Of a stretch of DNA of 64,000 bases, positions 8,807-16,834 are shown piece after piece. This DNA is from Actinomadura rupiterrae. GTDB lineage: Bacteria; Actinomycetota; Actinomycetes; Streptosporangiales; Streptosporangiaceae. Made by a program: the position numbers and the translations under genes. Within the stretch, counting starts at the first letter, position 1. Each line of letters opens with the position of its first letter. The notes beneath the pieces were generated by a model. That model was given only the letters and a program-made list of their open reading frames with translations, was not told the DNA's origin and searched no databases. The stretch is taken from positions 868,001 to 932,000 of the forward strand of contig NZ_JAMZEA010000002.1 of assembly GCF_024172125.1 (NCBI RefSeq), in the 5' to 3' direction.

Positions 8807-9757
8807 TCATGAGGAGCCGCTTCGGGGGGAGTCGGCGGGGACGCGGCCTCGGGGCGGGCACCAGGACGAGTGGAAGTCCTCGTAGGGCCAGAAGGCCGAG
8901 CGGGCACCGGCGGCGTAGGCGCTCTGCAGGAAGTCGAGCAGGGTGCTGCGCGGGTCGTCCGCGGTGCGGACGGCGTCGTAGGCGAGCCGGGCCTGGTGGG
9001 TCATGCCGGTCGGTTCCCAGGACGCCTCGGCGGGGGAGAGCGGCTGCTTGGTCAGGTCGCTCGGCTCGGGATGGGTGTAGGAGTAGAACGCCGACCGCGG
9101 CGAGTCGCGGTCGCCGGGCCACCAGCCGAAGCTGATCACCTCGTGGCTGTAGGCCTCGGCGGTGACCGGGTCCGCGCCGTCCATGGGCGGGGCGGTGCGG
9201 CCGGAGAACCGCGCGGTGGCGAGGTCGAAGCTGTGCCAGAACAGCTGCACCGGGCTCGCCTTGCCGTCGAACCAGCCCCGGTGCTCGCGGAACACCTCGT
9301 CCGTCCAGACCAGCGCGTCGCGGAACTTCTCGACGGCGGCCCGGTCGTAGGACGCGTGCTCGGTGTCGTCCGCGAACGGGGTGGTCATCGGGACGCCGAA
9401 CGGCTCGGCCTTGATCTTCACCTCGATGCCCAGCTCGCGCAGCAGCGCTTCCAGCTCGTAGTAGAAGCCGGACACCGACAGGCCGTCCCGCAGCGGGATC
9501 GCGTCCTCGCGGTCGCGGGTCCGGACCACCAGCCGGTGCCGGATGAGGTCGAACGACAGGCGGAAGTTGACGCCGTCGTGCAGCAGGCGCTGGGTGGAGT
9601 ACCCGTGCTCGTCGACCCGGAGCGTCACGTGCCACCAGTGGTTGCGCGGCTGGGTCGAGGCGAGCTGGATCTTCCCCACGATCTGCGTCCACAGGTGCAG
9701 GGTGTCCTTGGTGTCGGCCCATTCGGCGTAGGGCAGATCGGGCGGTGCGGTGCTCAT
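8807..9757 (-). CDS. DUF5996 family protein
   Basis: Encodes 316 residues matching my recollection of the DUF5996 family. Features are the N-terminal YAEWADTKDTLHLWTQIVGK segment, the HWWHVTL motif, and aromatic-rich blocks such as QLFWHSFDLATARFSG and EVISFGWWPGD. No signal peptide or transmembrane helix is seen, so the protein is probably cytoplasmic. The function of the family is not established. The gene is monocistronic and converges on the TgpA-like gene, leaving a 91-bp gap of short imperfect repeats. The ATG (CAT at 9755-9757) gives the usual family N-terminus. Confidence 0.75.
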   Translation of the reverse strand: MSTAPPDLPYAEWADTKDTLHLWTQIVGKIQLASTQPRNHWWHVTLRVDEHGYSTQRLLHDGVNFRLSFDLIRHRLVVRTRDREDAIPLRDGLSVSGFYYELEALLRELGIEVKIKAEPFGVPMTTPFADDTEHASYDRAAVEKFRDALVWTDEVFREHRGWFDGKASPVQLFWHSFDLATARFSGRTAPPMDGADPVTAEAYSHEVISFGWWPGDRDSPRSAFYSYTHPEPSDLTKQPLSPAEASWEPTGMTHQARLAYDAVRTADDPRSTLLDFLQSAYAAGARSAFWPYEDFHSSWCPPRGRVPADSPRSGSS

Positions 9758-9835
9758 GCCCCGCCCCTACCCAGACCGGACGTCGCGCATGACCCGGGAC
9801 GGGTGTTCTGGTCAGACCGGACCGGTTCTTTGCCC

Positions 9836-10543
9836 TCAGCGAGGCAGCGGCGGCGGGAACGTGTTGCGCGCGAACCGGACGGGACGCTCCGAATCGTTCA
9901 CATACGCGTACGGACGATCGCTCGCGAACCGGACGGCGTGCCCGGCGGGCAGGACGATCCGGTCCGCGCCGAGCTCCAGCGCCAGCCGCCCGGACATCAC
10001 GAGGATCATCTCCGTCGTCCCGGCCGGGTCGGGATCGGCGTCGTAGCGGTCGCCGGGCGCGAGCCGCCAGTCCCACAGCTCGTTCCCGGCGGAGGCGACC
10101 GCGATCCGGCCGTGGCCGCCGTCCGCTGACGCCCACGGCGCGACCATCGCCTCGGGCGCGACGACCGTGATCTCCCCGGCCCGCTCCGCGCCGACGAGCT
10201 GGGCGAAGGTGAGGCCGAGCGCGCGGCCGACCCGCTCCAGCGTGCCGAGGCTCGGGTTGGCCTCGCCCTTCTCGATCAGCGTGAGCATCCGCCGGCTCAC
10301 CCCGGACCGCTCGGCCAGCTCGACCAGCGTCATGCCCCGGTCGGCGCGCCGTGCGCGCAGCGTGCGCGCGACGGTGGCGATGATCCCCTCACCAGCCGCC
10401 CCGATGGTCTCCTCGCCGGTCGCCCCGCCGGACGCCGCGCCGGACGCCGCGCCGGACGCCGCGCCGGACGCCGCGCCGGACGCCGCGCCGGACGCCCCGC
10501 CGGACGCCGCGCGGTTCGGCCCGGTGGTCCCTTCGTTGGTCAT
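9836..10543 (-). CDS. XRE-family regulator with cupin domain
   Basis: Encodes 235 residues. After an Ala/Ser/Gly repeat tail (about residues 10-45) comes a Cro/C1 helix-turn-helix (TLVELAERSGVSRRMLTLIE, about 70-90) with the family-typical KGEANPSLGTLERVGRALG. A C-terminal cupin follows (about 130-235), which in this family senses small ligands. The gene diverges from the dehydratase gene at 10607. The ATG start itself lies inside a 24-bp near-palindrome, which strongly suggests autoregulation and control of the dehydratase-reductase operon. The cupin ligand may be the amino acid handled by those enzymes, but that is inference. Confidence 0.85.
   Translation of the reverse strand: MTNEGTTGPNRAASGGASGAASGAASGAASGAASGAASGGATGEETIGAAGEGIIATVARTLRARRADRGMTLVELAERSGVSRRMLTLIEKGEANPSLGTLERVGRALGLTFAQLVGAERAGEITVVAPEAMVAPWASADGGHGRIAVASAGNELWDWRLAPGDRYDADPDPAGTTEMILVMSGRLALELGADRIVLPAGHAVRFASDRPYAYVNDSERPVRFARNTFPPPLPR
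10428..10511 (-). repeat. 12-bp tandem repeats coding for an Ala-Ala-Ser-Gly tail
   Basis: Seven consecutive copies of CCGGACGCCGCG, nearly perfect, lie inside the XRE-cupin gene. On the coding strand they give the tetrapeptide GAAS repeated before the helix-turn-helix domain. The array keeps the reading frame, and near-identity suggests recent slippage; copy number may vary between strains. Confidence 0.9.
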
Positions 10544-10565
10544 ATGAGAAATATATTGCGCATAT
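10542..10565. promoter_or_regulatory. 24-bp dyad operator between the XRE-cupin and dehydratase genes
   Basis: The site starts ATATG and ends CATAT, with centre AATATATT. It matches its reverse complement at 20 of 24 positions. It is almost free of long GC tracts, unlike its surroundings. It overlaps the start codon of the minus-strand regulator and lies 41 bp before the plus-strand dehydratase start, so occupancy would affect both directions. Confidence 0.7.
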
Positions 10566-10606
10566 CCTGGAGCGCGAGGCCAAGTACGGAAAGGATGTTG
10601 CCCACG

Positions 10607-11554
10607 ATGACCGATCCTGAACCCAGGCCGGTGCGGACGCCGACGGCGGCCGACCTGGCTGCGGCGGCCGGCCGCGTCGCGGCGGTGCTCGCGCCCACGC
10701 CGGTGCTGCCGACCGCGCTCGCGCCCGGCGCGCTGCTCAAGGCCGAGACGCTGCAGCCGACCGGCTCGTTCAAGATCAGGGGCGCGCTGTCCGCGCTCGG
10801 CGCGCTGCCGGACGGCGCGCCCGCGGTGACCGCCAGCGCCGGGAACCACGGCCTCGGCTTCGCCCACGCCGCCGCGCGGACCGGCGCGGACGCGACCGTC
10901 GTGGTGTCCGAGCACGCGTCCCCGGCGAAGGTCGCCAAGATCGCGTCCTACCCGGTCGCGCTCGTCCGGCACGGCGCGGACTACGACGCCGCCGAGGCGC
11001 ACGCGCTGTCGCTGCCCGGCCGGTTCGTCTCGCCCTACAACGACCCGGACGTGATCGCCGGGCAGGGCACGATCGGCGTCGAGCTGGACGCGCAGACCGA
11101 AGGACCGCTGACCGTCGTGGCGCCGGTCGGGGGCGGCGGCCTGCTCGCGGGCCTCGCGCTGTGGGCGTCCACGCGCGACGACGTGCGCCTGGTCGGGGTC
11201 GAGTCGTCGGTCTCGCGCGCGGTCTCGGCCGCCGTCTCGGCCGGCCGGACCGTCCCCGTCGAGGTCGGCGACAGCATCGCGGACGGCCTGGTCGGCAACC
11301 TCGAACCCGGCTCGGTCACCCCGTCCGTCATCGCCGCGGCCGGCGCCGTCCTCACGCACGTCTCGGACGCCGAGCTGCGCGCCGCGATCCGCTGGCTGTT
11401 CACCGAGCACGGCCTGGTCGCCGAGGGCGCGGGCGCGGCGGGCGTCGCGGCCGTCCTAGCCGGGAAGGCCGAGATCGCCGGGCGGCTCGTGGTCGTCCTG
11501 TCCGGCCGCAACGTCACCCCGGACACCTACCTGGAGGCGATCACCCATGCCTGA
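10607..11554 (+). CDS. PLP-dependent threonine/serine dehydratase-like enzyme
   Basis: Encodes 315 residues of fold-type II PLP enzymes. The Schiff-base lysine is in GSFKIRGAL, the substrate-carboxylate loop is SAGNHGLG, and the phosphate-binding loop is VGGGGLLAG. It lacks the C-terminal ACT regulatory domain of biosynthetic threonine deaminases, so it is probably catabolic, releasing ammonia from a hydroxy-amino acid through an enamine/imine. The ATG at 10607 has GGAAAGGA about 11 nt upstream; ATG 10595 is possible but has no spacing to a ribosome site. Its stop lies inside the next gene, and that coupling to an imine reductase-type protein suggests the two act in series, as in ectoine-type EutB/EutC or hydroxyaspartate pathways. 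Confidence 0.85.
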   Translation: MTDPEPRPVRTPTAADLAAAAGRVAAVLAPTPVLPTALAPGALLKAETLQPTGSFKIRGALSALGALPDGAPAVTASAGNHGLGFAHAAARTGADATVVVSEHASPAKVAKIASYPVALVRHGADYDAAEAHALSLPGRFVSPYNDPDVIAGQGTIGVELDAQTEGPLTVVAPVGGGGLLAGLALWASTRDDVRLVGVESSVSRAVSAAVSAGRTVPVEVGDSIADGLVGNLEPGSVTPSVIAAAGAVLTHVSDAELRAAIRWLFTEHGLVAEGAGAAGVAAVLAGKAEIAGRLVVVLSGRNVTPDTYLEAITHA

Positions 11555-12521
11555 ACTTCCCGCCCAGCCCGCGAGGCCGACGCCCATCGTGCTGACCGAG
11601 GAGCGCGTCCGGGCACTGCTGCCGCTGCCCGCCGCGATCGAGGTGACCCGGGACGCGCTGGTCGCGCACGCGGCCGGGCGCGTCACCCAGCCCGACCCGT
11701 GGCACCTGGAGATTCCCGAGGCGCGCGGCGAGGTGCACATCAAGGGCGCCTACGTGCACGGCAGCGGCTACTACGCGGCCAAGCTCGCCACCGGCTTCTA
11801 CGGCAACGGCGCGAGGGGGCTTCCGGTGTCGTCCGGGCTGAGCGTCGTCGCGGACGCCGTCACCGGCTTCCCCGTCGTGATCGCGCTGGACGGCGGCTAC
11901 CTCACCGACGCCCGGACGGCCGCCGCCGGCGCGCTCGCGACCGCCGCGCTGGCCCGTCCGGACGCCGAGGTCGTCGCGCTGGCCGGCCCCGGGATCATCG
12001 GCGAGCTGACCGCCGAGGCGCTGCTGTCCCTGCGGAACCCGGCCGAGCTGCGGATCTACGGCCCGACGCCGGAACGGGCGCGCGCCGCCGCGGGCCGCCT
12101 CTCCGCGATCGGCGGCTGGACGGTCACCGCCGTCCCCGGCGCACGCCAGGCGATCGAGGGCGCGGACATCGTGATCACCGCGACACCGACCCGGGCCCCG
12201 CACATCGACGGCGCCTGGCTCGCTCCAGGCGCGCACGTCACGGCCCTGGGCGCGGACATGACGGGCAAGCGCGAGCTCATGCCGTCCGTCCTCGAACGCG
12301 CGGGCGTGATCGCCGCCGACGACGTGGCGCAGAGCCGCGCGGTCGGCGAACTCCAGTACGCGCCCGGCCTCCCGGCCGTCGCGCTCGGCGACGTCCTGGC
12401 GGCCCGCGTCCCCGGCCGCACCGACCCGTCCCAGATCACCGTCGCCGACCTCACCGGCCTCGGCGCCGAGGACGCCGCGGTAGGCGCCCACATAGCCGCC
12501 CAAACCGCCGCCGAAGCCTGA
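11547..12521 (+). CDS. Ornithine cyclodeaminase/mu-crystallin family protein
   Basis: Encodes 324 residues of the ornithine cyclodeaminase/mu-crystallin family, NAD(P)-dependent enzymes that deaminate or reduce cyclic or linear imines. Motifs are YYAAKLATGFYGN (substrate lysine), DGGYLTDARTAAAGA and the Rossmann loop AGPGIIGELTAEAL. It overlaps the dehydratase gene by 8 nt (ATGCCTGA). Relatives act as ectoine-pathway EutC, iminosuccinate reductase or alanine dehydrogenase. The neighbouring dehydratase suggests it reduces the imine product, but substrate specificity cannot be read from sequence. No aldolase or ectoine hydrolase gene accompanies the pair. Confidence 0.85.
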   Translation: MPELPAQPARPTPIVLTEERVRALLPLPAAIEVTRDALVAHAAGRVTQPDPWHLEIPEARGEVHIKGAYVHGSGYYAAKLATGFYGNGARGLPVSSGLSVVADAVTGFPVVIALDGGYLTDARTAAAGALATAALARPDAEVVALAGPGIIGELTAEALLSLRNPAELRIYGPTPERARAAAGRLSAIGGWTVTAVPGARQAIEGADIVITATPTRAPHIDGAWLAPGAHVTALGADMTGKRELMPSVLERAGVIAADDVAQSRAVGELQYAPGLPAVALGDVLAARVPGRTDPSQITVADLTGLGAEDAAVGAHIAAQTAAEA

Positions 12522-12556
12522 CCCGCACCCGCCCTCGGACGGGTCGGTCCCTTCGA

Positions 12557-12695
12557 GCGGACGTCCGGAGTCGCGCGGGCCGGTGCTCGGCGGGGCCGTC
12601 CGAACTGCGGGGGCCGGTGCTTGGCGCGGACGTCCGGAACTGCGCGGGTCGGCGGTTGGCGCGGACGTCTGGAACCGCGCGGGTCAGTCCTTGGC
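12557..12695. repeat. Four 35-bp intergenic tandem repeats
   Basis: Four imperfect units of 34-35 bp start at 12557, 12591, 12626 and 12661 (core GCGGACGTCCGGAACTGCGC). They fill the space between the cyclodeaminase stop and the kinase. The last unit contains the kinase stop codon and its final codons. The period is not a multiple of 3, so the array itself is not a coding repeat. Confidence 0.85.
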
Positions 12696-14306
12696 GCGGT
12701 TGTCGTGGACGCAGACGGGCTTGGACCACGAGACGTCGGCCGGGCCGTTCTGGTTGACCCGCAGGACGGCACCGACGCGCAGGCAGTAGGTGCCCTTCGG
12801 GTCGAGACCCGGGACGGTCACCGACCGCGCGTTGGTGCCCGCGGTGATCACCTGGGAGCGGCCGAACGGCTGCCGCTGCACGATGATCGGCAGGTTGGCG
12901 GCGTTCGGCGGCAGCGTCCAGGCGAGCAGCGCGGTGCGGCCGCCGGGCTTGACCTTCACGTTCTGCGGACGCGTCGTCCGGAACAGCTCCTTCGACAGCG
13001 GCATCGGCGTGTTGCCGTCCGGCTGGTTGCCCTGCACGCCCTCGCCCGCCGTCGTCCCGGCGGAGCGCTTGGGCGAGGGGCCCGAGCCGTCCCCGCCGCC
13101 GCTCGCCAGCACGAGCGCGCCGATCCCCGCGGCCGTGCCGCCGACCAGCGCGACCGCCGCCGCGATCAGCAGGCCGCGGCGCGGGCCGTCCCGGCGGGGC
13201 TCGCCGGCGGTGTGGCCGAGCGTGCTCGCCTCGGGCCCGGACGGAGGCCAGGCCGGGGCCGGTGCGGCGCCCGGGGGAGCGGTGTGCGGCGGGACGGGCG
13301 CGGCGGGCATCCCCGGCGTTCCGGGCTGTGAAGCGGCGTCCGGCAGGCGTCCCGGGGCGGTGGGCGCCCACTCGGGCACGGCAGGCGGACGCGGATGCGT
13401 GGGCAGCCCCGGGAACCCCTCGCCGGACTGCGCGGCGAGGTCCTGCAGCGCGTCGCTGTGCGCGATGTCGGTGACCGGCAGCCCGAGATCGCGCTGGACG
13501 GCCTGGAACGCGCGCGCGAACTCGACCGCGCTGCCGAACCGCTGCTCGGGGATCTTCGCCATCGACTGCGCGATCACCCGCTGCACCGGCGGCGGGACGT
13601 CCGCGCGCTGGATCGGCGGCGGCGGCTCGTTCAGGATGCGCATCATCAGCTGCGCGATGCCCTCGCCCGCCGGGCCGCGGAACGCGGGCTTCCCGGCGAG
13701 CAGCTGGTAGAGCGTCGAGCCGAGCGAGTAGATGTCGGACGCCGGGCCGGGCTGGCGGCCCTCCAGCACCTCGGGCGCCGCGTGGTGCGGGGTGAACGCC
13801 TGGGTGTGGGACGCGTCCTGGTTGTCCACGAGGCGGGCGATGCCGAAGTCGGCGAGCGCGGGCTCGCCGTACCGGGAGACCAGGATGTTCTGCGGCTTGA
13901 CATCGCGGTGCAGCACGTCCGCCTCGTGCGTGGCGGCGAGCGCCCCCGCCATCTTCACCCCGATGCGCAGCACGTCGGGCACCGGCAGCGGACCCTCGCG
14001 GCCGAGCCGGTCGGCCAGCGACCCGTGCTCGAAGTACTCCATCGCGATGTAGGGGCGCCCGGCGCCGGTGAGGCCGGTGTCGAGGACGGTCACCACGTTG
14101 GGGTGGTCGGACAGCCGCCCGGTGATCCGGCACTCGCGCTGGAAGCGGCGCATGGCGTCGTCGTCGACCGTGCCGAGCGACAGCACCTTCAGCGCGACCT
14201 GGCGGTCCACCGTGTCCTGGCGGGCGCGGTAGACGACGCTGAACCCGCCCTCGCCCACCTGCTCCAGCACCTGGTAGCCGGGCACGTCCTCGCTCGTCGT
14301 GCTCAT
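12684..14306 (-). CDS. Receptor-type Ser/Thr protein kinase with extracellular fibronectin-like domain
   Basis: Encodes 540 residues. The N-terminal Hanks-type kinase domain (about 10-270) has the glycine loop GEGGFSVVYRA, Lys40, the catalytic loop HRDVKPQN with Asp135, and the ADFG motif with Asp153; all key residues are intact. A Pro/Ala linker (about 295-375) leads to one transmembrane helix (378-401). An outer domain (about 440-535) has fibronectin type III-like strands (TALLAWTLPPNAANLP) and two cysteines near the end. The start ATG has GGAGGA 11 nt upstream. The fibronectin-like sensor echoes the fn3 protein at 1907, hinting at a common surface ligand. It transcribes away from the membrane protein gene at 14691. 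Confidence 0.9.
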   Translation of the reverse strand: MSTTSEDVPGYQVLEQVGEGGFSVVYRARQDTVDRQVALKVLSLGTVDDDAMRRFQRECRITGRLSDHPNVVTVLDTGLTGAGRPYIAMEYFEHGSLADRLGREGPLPVPDVLRIGVKMAGALAATHEADVLHRDVKPQNILVSRYGEPALADFGIARLVDNQDASHTQAFTPHHAAPEVLEGRQPGPASDIYSLGSTLYQLLAGKPAFRGPAGEGIAQLMMRILNEPPPPIQRADVPPPVQRVIAQSMAKIPEQRFGSAVEFARAFQAVQRDLGLPVTDIAHSDALQDLAAQSGEGFPGLPTHPRPPAVPEWAPTAPGRLPDAASQPGTPGMPAAPVPPHTAPPGAAPAPAWPPSGPEASTLGHTAGEPRRDGPRRGLLIAAAVALVGGTAAGIGALVLASGGGDGSGPSPKRSAGTTAGEGVQGNQPDGNTPMPLSKELFRTTRPQNVKVKPGGRTALLAWTLPPNAANLPIIVQRQPFGRSQVITAGTNARSVTVPGLDPKGTYCLRVGAVLRVNQNGPADVSWSKPVCVHDNRAKD

Positions 14307-14690
14307 GGGCGGGCGGTTCCTCCGGGGTTCTGGGCGGGGGCCGGCGGCGGGGGCTGGTCGCAACAGCGTAGTACGGGGACGAAACGGGCGGGCCCGCCTT
14401 CGTCCGGCCGGACCGCGGAGGCGCCCGCCGCGCCGCCCCTGGAACCCGCCCGCCGGGCCACCCCTGGAACGCGCCTGCCGGGCCGTACCGCGGAACGCGT
14501 CTGCCGCGCCGCTCCGGCATCGCCTTCACGGGGGTTTTCCGCGGTCCTTCGCGGACCGCATTGCCGGGAAATAAAAGGTATATCCGGCGACGTGGTTAAG
14601 CGTTCTCTCAATTCCGGGTCGGCGGGCCTTCGCGCTCCCTAGCTTGGGCCTGTCACCGATCCCTGGACAGGAGCAGAAGGAGCCGCCGCG
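14307..14690. other. Divergent intergenic region with degenerate repeats and a hairpin
   Basis: This 384-bp space separates the kinase and the first sigma-like membrane protein. From about 14430 to 14520 it holds three degenerate units of about 25 bp resembling CCTGGAACGCGCCTGCCGGG. A hairpin with 7-bp arms (GCGGTCC/GGACCGC) spans 14541-14559. The next 60 bp are the most AT-rich part and probably carry the plus-strand promoter. No RNA gene is seen. Confidence 0.5.
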
Positions 14691-16697
14691 ATGCCGGAAG
14701 ACGCCATGACGAAGGCCGGAGCGGAGTCGCGCTACTGCGAACTCGTCCGGCTGGCGTACCTCGTCCTTCCGGGGACCGAGAAGCGCGCCTACCGCCTCGC
14801 GCTGGCCCGCCGCATCGTCGACGGCGCGGTCGCCGGACGGTCCGGACCGCGCGCGCTGATGGGCGAGGCCGAGCCGCGCGCGCCGCTCGGCGGGGCCGAG
14901 GCGCACACGCTGATCGGCGAGGCCGAGCCGGGCGCGCACACCAAGGACGCGCACGTGCCGGGCGACGCCGCGGAGTACGAACGGCTCCGCGAACGCGTCC
15001 TGCGCCGCGCGGTCCGGCCGTCCCGGATGCTGCGCGTCGGGCTCGGCCCCTGGCTGCGCGCGCTCCCCGGACGGCTGCCCGACCCGGCGCTCACCGGCGC
15101 GCTCGCCCGGATGGACGCCCCGGTCCGCGTCGCCTGCGTGCTGCGCCTGGTCGCGGGCCTGCACCGCTTCGAGGTGCGGGACGTGCTGGTCGGGCTCGGC
15201 GTCCGGGACCCGTGGAAGGCGATCGAGGAGGCCGAGCGGGTCCGGCTGCCCGCGCCCGCCGTGCCGTTCGAGCCCGCGTCGGCCCGTCCCGTCCGGCGCC
15301 GTTCCCGGCTGCCGGTGGTCGCCGCGTCCGTGCTCACGGCCGGGCTGCTCGGCGCGCTGGTCGTGTCGGAGAACGGCGCGGCGCTCGGCGCGCGCGGCAC
15401 GCACGGCCTGCGGCTGGTGTCGGCCGCGCCGTCCGCCTGGACGCGCGGTCCGCGCACGCTCGACGCCTGGCCCGCGCGCGGGGACCTCGCGTCCGACCGC
15501 GCCCTGTCCCGCGCCGCGCTCTCCGCGTGGGCCGCGCAGCACGGCCCCGGACGCGTCGGACGCGGCGCCACGCAACTCCTCTACGCCGGCCACCTGGACG
15601 GACGCACCGTCGCCGTGCTGCGGCACGGCGACCGCATCGCGCGCTACGCGGGCCCGGGCCGTCCGCTGGAGGTCGCGACGACGGGCGCCGACGCGTCCGC
15701 GCCGGTCGCGCTCGGCGGCGGCCGCTACCTGCTCGCGCCCTGGGACGCCAAGGCGGCCGTGCCCGGCGGCGACCGCGTCCACGTCCAGGACGGCGTGACC
15801 GACCCGATCGCCCCGCGCACCCGCTGCGGACGCGGCCCCGTCCTCGACCTGAGCGGCCCGGACGGCTCCCGCACCGTCGGCGACCTCGGCGGCGCCCGCC
15901 CCGTCATCCTCACCTACCGCTCCCCGACCACCCCACCCCCACCCACCCCCACCCACTCCGCAGCCGCCGCCGCGCAACCGACGCCCGCGCAGCCCGCCGG
16001 CGCGGGAGCGCCGTCCACGGGCATGCAGCCCACCGCCGCGCAGGCGGCGGCCGCCCGGCCCGCGAGTGCTCAGACCGCGGGCGCCCAGTCTGCGGGCGCG
16101 CGGCCCGCCGCCGGGCCTGTGACCGCGCAGAGCACCGCCGCGCAGACGCCGGGCGTCCGGCCCGCGAGTGCGCAGCCTGCGGGCGCGCGGCCCACCGGTG
16201 CACGGGCCGCGGGTGCGCAGGGCGCGGGCGCTCAGGGGATGCCGGGGAAGCTCGGTGGTGGGGGGTTGAAGTTGTGGGATCGGCTGGGGTGCGTGTTGCC
16301 GCAGCCGGCGCGGCCGGTCGAGCGTGCGGACGCGGCGGATTTCTGGTCCGGGTCCGTTCCGCATGGTGGCGGGGCGGCCGACTGGGTGTGCACCCGGTTC
16401 GACTTCGCGGGCGGCGGCAGCGCCGGGCAGGCCGCGCTGGTCGGGCACGCCGCAGACTCGACGCTGTCGGCGGGCGCGGGCGGGTGCGACGACCGGCGGC
16501 CGGTGTCCGGGCTCTGGTGGCGCGCGGAGGGCGGCCACTGGTACTACCTCGCCGCCGCCGGGCGCGGCCTCACGCCGCAGGCGGACGGCCCGCTCCGCCG
16601 CGCCGACGTGGCGGACCGCCTCCTGGTCGGCGTCCCGCACGGGGACGGGAAGACCCGCCCGGACGCGCCGGTCACCCTCGCCGCGCACGACGAATGA
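14691..16697 (+). CDS. Membrane protein with sigma-factor-like N-terminus, paralogue 1
   Basis: Encodes 668 residues with no family I recognise. The cytoplasmic part begins with RYCELVRLAYLVLP at residue 14. A helical stretch at about 134-183 (ALARMDAPVRVACVLRLVAG) resembles region 4 of ECF sigma factors. One transmembrane helix lies at about 207-226. The outer part has a WPARG domain, an Ala/Pro/Gln low-complexity linker (about 420-520) and a C-terminal domain with LWDRLGC, DWVCTRF and GHWYYLAAAGR. AGGAG and GAAGGAG precede the ATG. It ends at a terminator-like hairpin and is followed by a paralogue of the same architecture. The sigma resemblance is from motif pattern only. Confidence 0.65.
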   Translation: MPEDAMTKAGAESRYCELVRLAYLVLPGTEKRAYRLALARRIVDGAVAGRSGPRALMGEAEPRAPLGGAEAHTLIGEAEPGAHTKDAHVPGDAAEYERLRERVLRRAVRPSRMLRVGLGPWLRALPGRLPDPALTGALARMDAPVRVACVLRLVAGLHRFEVRDVLVGLGVRDPWKAIEEAERVRLPAPAVPFEPASARPVRRRSRLPVVAASVLTAGLLGALVVSENGAALGARGTHGLRLVSAAPSAWTRGPRTLDAWPARGDLASDRALSRAALSAWAAQHGPGRVGRGATQLLYAGHLDGRTVAVLRHGDRIARYAGPGRPLEVATTGADASAPVALGGGRYLLAPWDAKAAVPGGDRVHVQDGVTDPIAPRTRCGRGPVLDLSGPDGSRTVGDLGGARPVILTYRSPTTPPPPTPTHSAAAAAQPTPAQPAGAGAPSTGMQPTAAQAAAARPASAQTAGAQSAGARPAAGPVTAQSTAAQTPGVRPASAQPAGARPTGARAAGAQGAGAQGMPGKLGGGGLKLWDRLGCVLPQPARPVERADAADFWSGSVPHGGGAADWVCTRFDFAGGGSAGQAALVGHAADSTLSAGAGGCDDRRPVSGLWWRAEGGHWYYLAAAGRGLTPQADGPLRRADVADRLLVGVPHGDGKTRPDAPVTLAAHDE

Positions 16698-16717
16698 CAG
16701 AGGAATCGAACTTTCGA

Positions 16718-16752
16718 AAGGCCGCGGCGGATTTCGCCGGCCCCGGCCTTTT
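16718..16752 (+). terminator. Rho-independent-like terminator between the two paralogues
   Basis: Arms AAGGCCG and CGGCCTT, with an inner GGCG/CGCC pairing around a GATTT loop, are followed by TTTT. It lies 20 bp after the first paralogue's stop. Its presence argues that the open frame running from ATG 16694 is not translated here. Confidence 0.6.
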
Positions 16753-16834
16753 CCCTGATAGTGCATGCCTGAACCGGGAAATCACGCCATCCTTTTCTCC
16801 CGAGGCAGGACGTGACCGGGTCGAGGAGTTTCCC

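Noticed and set aside
16694..16834. N-terminal extension of the second sigma-like membrane protein
   Set aside because: It contains a terminator-like hairpin and atypical composition, and would shift the conserved RY-x2-LVR block by 47 residues against the paralogue.
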